Of a stretch of DNA of 38,802 nt, positions 34,849 to 38,802 are shown one piece after another (position 1 is the stretch's first letter; each line of letters opens with the position of its first letter). The stretch comes from an uncultured Clostridia bacterium. GTDB taxonomy: Bacteria; Bacillota; Clostridia; TANB77; CAG-508. The stretch is from assembly GCA_947426305.1 (NCBI GenBank), contig CANEDP010000014.1:1-38802 (forward strand), in the 5' to 3' direction. The notes under the pieces are model-generated. The model worked only from the letters and a program-made list of their open reading frames with translations. It was not told the origin of the DNA and did no database searches. Position numbers and translations under genes: made by a program.

Positions 34849-37680
34849 TTACTTATTCTCCAAATATTTTTTCAAAAATTTTCCCGTATACGATTTTTCA
34901 TTCTTTACAATCTGCTCTGGCGTTCCAATCGCAATTACCTGCCCACCATTATCTCCACCTTCTGGTCCTAAATCAATAATGTGGTCAGCGGTTTTTATTA
35001 AGTCTAAATTATGCTCAATGACAACAATCGTATTTCCTGTGTCAACTAATCTTTGTAAAATATCAATCAATTTATGAACATCGCCTATATGAAGTCCTGT
35101 GGTTGGCTCATCTAAAATGTACAATGTTTTTCCAGTCGCTCTTTTGGATAATTCTGTTGCCAATTTCACACGCTGTGCTTCCCCACCAGAAAGCGTTGTA
35201 GAAGGTTGCCCAAGTTTAATATAGCCCAATCCTACATCAGCCAAAGTCTGAATTTTATCTTTGATGCGTGGAATATTGCTGAAAAATTCCAATGCTTCTT
35301 CTACCGTCATATTGAGTACATCTGAAATGGATTTTCCCTTATATTTGACCTCCAATGTTTCTCGATTATAGCGTTTTCCATTACAAACCTCGCAAGGCAC
35401 ATAAATATCTGGTAAGAAATTCATTTCGATTTTCACAACACCGTCCCCTTGGCACGCCTCGCAACGTCCACCTGAAACATTAAAACTAAATCTTCCCTTT
35501 TGATAACCACGCATTTTTGCCTCATTTGTACCTGCATAAATATCACGAATGATATCAAAAACACCTGTGTAAGTCGCTGGATTAGAGCGTGGCGTTCTTC
35601 CAATTGGTGATTGGTCAATATTAATAATTTTATCAATATTCGAAATTCCTTTAACTTCTTCGCATTTTCCCGGTTTTTCATTCGATTTATTAATTTCTCT
35701 GGCCAAATATTTATATAAAATTTCATTAATCAAAGTCGATTTGCCAGAACCCGAAACACCAGTCACGCAGTTAAAAACGCCTAATGGGATTTTTACATTG
35801 ACATTTTTCAAATTATGCTCACTTGCCCCCACAATTTCAAGGCACTTTCCTTTTGCACTCTTTCTGCGTGTTTTGGGAACTTGAATTTTCTTTCTACCAC
35901 TCAAATATTGACCTGTAATGGAATCGGTTATCAGTTTGATTTCTTCAGCAGTTCCCTGCGCTACCACATTTCCACCATGCACACCCGCACCAGGTCCAAT
36001 ATCGACAATTTGGTCTGCCGCATACATTGTGTCTTCATCATGTTCTACCACAATTAGCGTATTACCTAAATCACGCAATTTTTTCAAGGTTTCCAACAAT
36101 TTATCATTATCTCTTTGATGAAGCCCAATGCTTGGCTCATCTAAAATATACAAAACACCTGAAAGTCCTGAACCAATTTGTGTTGCCAAACGAATACGCT
36201 GTGCTTCCCCACCAGACAAGGTTCCACTATTTCTTGAAAGCGTCAAATATTCCAAACCAACATCAATCAAAAACTGCAATCTCATATTTAATTCTCTGAA
36301 AATCAATTCTGCAATCATTTTTTCTTTTTTGGTTAATTGCAAATTCGCCAAATAATCCTTGATTTTGCCAATTGGCATATCCGTCAATTCATTAATATTT
36401 TTATCGCCTACTTTAACAGACAGAACTTCTTTTTTCAATCTTGCTCCATGACAAGAATGGCAAGGACTTTCACTCATATACATCTCATAAAAACGGCGCA
36501 TTCCCTCTGATTTCGTTTCTCGATAACGCCTGTCCAATGTAGGAATTACGCCTTCAAAAGGACTCGTAAATTTCCTAGTGCCACTTGCTGAAGTGTATTC
36601 AAAATCAATTTCTTCGTTACCTGTACCATATAAAATTTTATCCAAAAACTCACGTGGCAATTTTTTAATTGGTTTTTGGATATCAACACCATAATGTTTA
36701 GCAATACTTTCAAAATACATTTTTGCCATGGTATCACCACGTTTCATGGTGCTTGAGCCAAAGGCTTTTACTCCATCGTACAAAGTTTTATTTTTGTCAG
36801 GAAGGATTAAATCTTCGTCCATTCTCATTAAAAAACCAATTCCTGTACACTCTGGGCAAGCGCCCATGGGATTGTTGAAAGAAAACATACGAGGTGTTAA
36901 TTCCTCAAAACTAATATTGCAATCTGGGCAAGCATAATTTCCGCTAAATAATTTTTCGCCTTCTCCCACAAAATCGATTTTTACCAAATTATTGGCGTGT
37001 GCCATTGCTGTTTCAACCGATTCTGCCAAACGATTGCGAATATCTTCTTTAATGACAAGTCGGTCAACCACAATGTCAATGTTGTGTTTTTTGTTTCGAT
37101 CTAATTCGATATCGTCTGTTAATTCATACATCTCGCCATCGATTCTGACGCGTACAAATCCTTCTTTTTGCATATTGGCAAAAAGTTTCGTATATTCTCC
37201 TTTTTTGCTACGCACAACAGGTGCTAAAATTTGAATTTTCGTTCCTTCTGTGTGTTCTAAAACCGTATCGACAATTTGGTCAATGGTTTGTTTTTCGATT
37301 CTTTCGCCACAGTTTGGACAATAGGGAATTCCAATTCTAGCATATAATAAACGAATATAATCATAAATTTCTGTTACCGTTCCTACAGTAGAACGTGGAT
37401 TTTTAGAAGTCGTTTTTTGATCAATAGAAATGGCTGGTGAAAGCCCATCAATGGATTCTACATTTGGCTTTTCCATAATTCCTAAAAATTGTCTGGCATA
37501 TGAAGATAAACTTTCGACATATCTTCTTTGCCCTTCCGCATAAATCGTATCAAAAGCAAGTGAAGATTTGCCAGAGCCAGAAAGCCCTGTAATAACAACT
37601 AATTTATCTTTGGGAATTTTGATATTGATATTTTTCAAATTATGTTCTTTTGCACCTTTTATAATAATTTCATCGTTCAT
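34849..37680 (-). CDS. uvrA: Excinuclease ABC subunit A
   Basis: The 943 aa damage-recognition ATPase of nucleotide excision repair has two ABC modules. The first Walker A is [19 protein letters not shown] (about 32-50) and the second [19 protein letters not shown]. Two LSGGEAQR signatures, CxxC zinc modules (YCPNCGERI and CEACQGDG...CEVCNGKRY) and the [12 protein letters not shown] / [12 protein letters not shown]-loops are present. I start at the ATG at 37680 ([16 protein letters not shown]), the family start, with AAGGGGG upstream; the frame continues open to 37740 without support. No in-frame CGG is seen in its codons. Confidence 0.98.
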   Translation of the reverse strand: MNDEIIIKGAKEHNLKNINIKIPKDKLVVITGLSGSGKSSLAFDTIYAEGQRRYVESLSSYARQFLGIMEKPNVESIDGLSPAISIDQKTTSKNPRSTVGTVTEIYDYIRLLYARIGIPYCPNCGERIEKQTIDQIVDTVLEHTEGTKIQILAPVVRSKKGEYTKLFANMQKEGFVRVRIDGEMYELTDDIELDRNKKHNIDIVVDRLVIKEDIRNRLAESVETAMAHANNLVKIDFVGEGEKLFSGNYACPDCNISFEELTPRMFSFNNPMGACPECTGIGFLMRMDEDLILPDKNKTLYDGVKAFGSSTMKRGDTMAKMYFESIAKHYGVDIQKPIKKLPREFLDKILYGTGNEEIDFEYTSASGTRKFTSPFEGVIPTLDRRYRETKSEGMRRFYEMYMSESPCHSCHGARLKKEVLSVKVGDKNINELTDMPIGKIKDYLANLQLTKKEKMIAELIFRELNMRLQFLIDVGLEYLTLSRNSGTLSGGEAQRIRLATQIGSGLSGVLYILDEPSIGLHQRDNDKLLETLKKLRDLGNTLIVVEHDEDTMYAADQIVDIGPGAGVHGGNVVAQGTAEEIKLITDSITGQYLSGRKKIQVPKTRRKSAKGKCLEIVGASEHNLKNVNVKIPLGVFNCVTGVSGSGKSTLINEILYKYLAREINKSNEKPGKCEEVKGISNIDKIINIDQSPIGRTPRSNPATYTGVFDIIRDIYAGTNEAKMRGYQKGRFSFNVSGGRCEACQGDGVVKIEMNFLPDIYVPCEVCNGKRYNRETLEVKYKGKSISDVLNMTVEEALEFFSNIPRIKDKIQTLADVGLGYIKLGQPSTTLSGGEAQRVKLATELSKRATGKTLYILDEPTTGLHIGDVHKLIDILQRLVDTGNTIVVIEHNLDLIKTADHIIDLGPEGGDNGGQVIAIGTPEQIVKNEKSYTGKFLKKYLENK

Positions 37681-37743
37681 ATTTGCCCCCTTCATTTTAA
37701 ATGATACTCGTAACTCTTTGTTATGAATTGTTTTGGTCAAATT

Positions 37744-38208
37744 TTATTCGACAAAAGATGTTGTATGATACGACTTAAAGCCCGCTTCCTCTGTTTGTCT
37801 TATGGTAGTGTGTTTATCATCAATAAAAACAATCTTTTCTTTTGGAATATTTAATTTTTTCGCATATTGCTCAAGTGCAATTACCTTCAAAGAGGAGTCT
37901 GCTACAAAAATGATATTTTCTCTTTTAATGGAAGGATAATATTTCGCAAGCCATTCGTATTTTTCATCAATTTCATGACTGGTTGTGATAGCACCCAATA
38001 CAAACACTTTATCTAAATCTAGTTGCTCAATTAAATTAACCATTGTTTTTAATGGGCGATTCTTAACAAAAACATTCCCAAAAAATAATTCTTCCCACGT
38101 TTGTCCGCCCCAATCGTTTCCTCCACTAACATGGTCATTATAGCGATATTCCGATAATGTTCCATCTACATCAAAAAACACATATTTATCATTTAGTTTT
38201 TCTAGCAT
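37744..38208 (-). CDS. HAD superfamily hydrolase-like protein
   Basis: The 154 aa protein has FFDVDGTLSEYR (motif I DxDGT, about 11-20) and KIVFIDDKHTTIRQTEEAGF (motif IV DD, about 126-145), as in small HAD phosphatases or 5'-nucleotidase-like proteins. There is no large cap domain. Its substrate cannot be told. It is directly upstream of uvrA (63 bp to the chosen uvrA start) and shares its promoter. Confidence 0.8.
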   Translation of the reverse strand: MLEKLNDKYVFFDVDGTLSEYRYNDHVSGGNDWGGQTWEELFFGNVFVKNRPLKTMVNLIEQLDLDKVFVLGAITTSHEIDEKYEWLAKYYPSIKRENIIFVADSSLKVIALEQYAKKLNIPKEKIVFIDDKHTTIRQTEEAGFKSYHTTSFVE

Positions 38209-38238
38209 AACTCTGTTCCTTTCTTTTTTAATGGTAAT

Positions 38239-38267
38239 ATTTTATCAAACATTCGTTCTTTTGTCAA
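38239..38267 (-). promoter_or_regulatory. Promoter of the HAD-uvrA operon
   Basis: TTGACA (38262-38267), 17 bp, TAAAAT (38239-38244). Confidence 0.7.
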
Positions 38268-38314
38268 TCGTTTTTTGATGATTTTACAAAAAATTATTTT
38301 TTAATATTTTCCTA

Positions 38315-38343
38315 TTGCAATACAACATTTCTCGTGCTATAAT
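38315..38343 (+). promoter_or_regulatory. Promoter of peptide mRNA B
   Basis: TTGCAA (38315-38320), 17 bp, TATAAT (38338-38343) with GTGC before it. Confidence 0.75.
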
Positions 38344-38440
38344 AAGAAAAATTTATTTTGTCTAATTGCTTTTATCCAAAAGCAAGATTTCCAAACAAAA
38401 GACATAATAACATTCCCCTTTGAAAGGAGGTGAGGCTATT

Positions 38441-38557
38441 ATGTCGTTAACAAAAAAACAAAAGAAAATGCTTAAATACCGATTACATAAATTGTTGAAA
38501 CTTCTAACTGGCGTTTTGAAGTTTATCAAACTACTTCGTGAAGCTTTCGGTTTTTAA
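38441..38557 (+). CDS. 38-aa basic amphipathic peptide B (putative type I toxin)
   Basis: MSLTKKQKKMLKYRLHKLLK then LLTGVLKFIKLLREAFGF. It is strongly cationic, and the second half forms an amphipathic helix, like a cationic membrane-active peptide. A very strong Shine-Dalgarno (AAAGGAGGTGA) lies 8-10 bases before the ATG. LKYRLHKLLKLL aligns with LKLEIHKIVLDI of peptide A. I recognise no named family. Confidence 0.7.
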   Translation: MSLTKKQKKMLKYRLHKLLKLLTGVLKFIKLLREAFGF

Positions 38558-38633
38558 CATAAAAATAGGTAGTGCTGCAACACTACCTATTTTTTATGTC
38601 GTTAACAAAATTTTTAATATATTTTATATATTA
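38558..38633 (-). ncRNA. Predicted antisense RNA of locus B
   Basis: The start is expected near 38633. It would carry an AT-rich hairpin (TAATATA / TATATTA), then TTTTGTTAACGACATAA, complementary to the mRNA start codon region, then the shared stem. About 75 nt. Confidence 0.55.
38561..38594. terminator. Shared terminator of locus B
   Basis: AAAAATAGGTAGTG, loop CTGCAA, CACTACCTATTTTT; T run on plus, A run allowing use from minus. Confidence 0.9.
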
Positions 38634-38639
38634 TTTTTT

Positions 38640-38667
38640 ATTATATACTTTTTTTTTAATTTGTCAA
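38640..38667 (-). promoter_or_regulatory. Antisense promoter of locus B
   Basis: TTGACA (38662-38667), 16 bp, TATAAT (38640-38645), with the A-tract AAAAAAAAAGTA in the spacer, as in locus A. Confidence 0.75.
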
Positions 38668-38777
38668 GAATTTTTTATAATTTTTCTTTAAATTTATGAT
38701 TAATTTATGATAATGTCTTAAGTAGTAACTTTAGAAAATGTCCCAATAGAAATACTAAGTCACAGAGGTGACTTGAA

Positions 38778-38802
38778 ATGAAAAAGGTGAATTTAAGAAT
38801 GA
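38778..38802 (+). CDS. Start of a gene cut by the right edge (possibly a transposase)
   Basis: An ATG with GAGGTG 9 bp upstream opens MKKVNLRM, and the window ends. This start resembles what I recall of IS1202/ISNCY-type transposases, but eight residues cannot establish it. Confidence 0.35.

Larger units (their letters stand above)
38439..38610 (+). repeat. Direct repeat pair of locus B
   Basis: TTATGTCGTTAACAAAA at 38439-38455, including the ATG and first codons, and identically at 38594-38610 after the terminator stem. Confidence 0.92.
38315..38667. other. Type I toxin-antitoxin-like locus B (par/fst architecture)
   Basis: Same plan as locus A. Promoter 38315-38343; leader hairpin 38366-38385 (TTGCTTTT / AAAAGCAA); AAAGGAGG at 38423-38430; peptide gene 38441-38557; perfect 14 bp terminator 38561-38594; 17-base direct repeat of the start-codon region (38439-38455 and 38594-38610); convergent promoter 38640-38667. 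The minus RNA therefore carries a full complement of the start region. The word TTTCCAAA follows the leader hairpin in A (near) and B. Function is inferred. Confidence 0.68.

Noticed and set aside
34849..37740. Longer UvrA start at 37740, and longer DnaJ start at 19671
   Set aside because: Family starts with good ribosome sites exist at 37680 and 19623; the extensions cross intergenic or repeat sequence.

Overview
The window is AT-rich DNA (roughly 30% GC by eye) from a Gram-positive, low-GC Bacillota of the Clostridia type. Supporting genes are sigH (sporulation-lineage sigma factor), a CIRCE-hrcA-grpE-dnaK operon, whiA, YlbF, a T-box leader, an LtaS-like lipoteichoic-acid synthase, an IPKTG sortase-anchored cohesin-like protein and a type IV pilin-like protein. 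Most genes lie on the minus strand. The species cannot be named from the sequence; an uncultured gut Clostridia lineage is an inference.

Layout, left to right. 1-1290: partial pilin-like gene and an orphan plus-strand gene with atypical codons. 1294-6607: a T-box-led operon running leftward (APH-family kinase, pheS, small pyrophosphatase, pheT). 6632-10946: a four-gene operon of coiled-coil, tiny and membrane-anchored proteins of unknown role. 10967-14594: YitT, Elp3-like radical SAM, RNase III and the cohesin-like surface protein. 14719-15847: a plus-strand HExxH protein whose frame is broken once. 15936-18393: coiled-coil protein and LtaS-like synthase. 18424-23849: dnaJ, MazG-like, dnaK, grpE and hrcA under CIRCE. 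23890-27785: two orphan genes, hemW, whiA, prmC. 27860-28545: a small-peptide locus with an antisense promoter, and a 6S-like RNA. 28657-33462: radical SAM, ylbF, GH57 branching enzyme, DUF4912, tRNA-Thr, sigH. 33487-38267: methyltransferase, DUF1847, uvrA, HAD protein. 38315-38667: a second small-peptide locus. The window ends at the start of another gene.

Two observations stand out. (1) By hand reading, about 10,900 codons of ordinary genes contain an in-frame CGG only four times: hrcA codons 30 and 144, pheS codon 105, and the HExxH gene codon 73. At every one the next base is A and the protein continues in the +1 frame. Reading CGGA as one codon restores full-length PheS (339 aa), HrcA (341 aa) and the HExxH protein (375 aa). 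This suggests that CGG is an abandoned codon used, or tolerated, as a +1 recoding signal. The only other in-frame CGG codons (four, none followed by A) are in two orphan genes with foreign-looking codon use.

(2) Two loci (27860-28276 and 38315-38667) share one architecture: strong promoter, leader hairpin, strong Shine-Dalgarno, a basic 38-41 aa peptide and a hairpin terminator. Beyond it lies a perfect direct repeat of the start-codon region (13 and 17 nt) and a convergent consensus promoter. This is the layout of a par/fst-type type I toxin-antitoxin system, but the peptides do not look like Fst.
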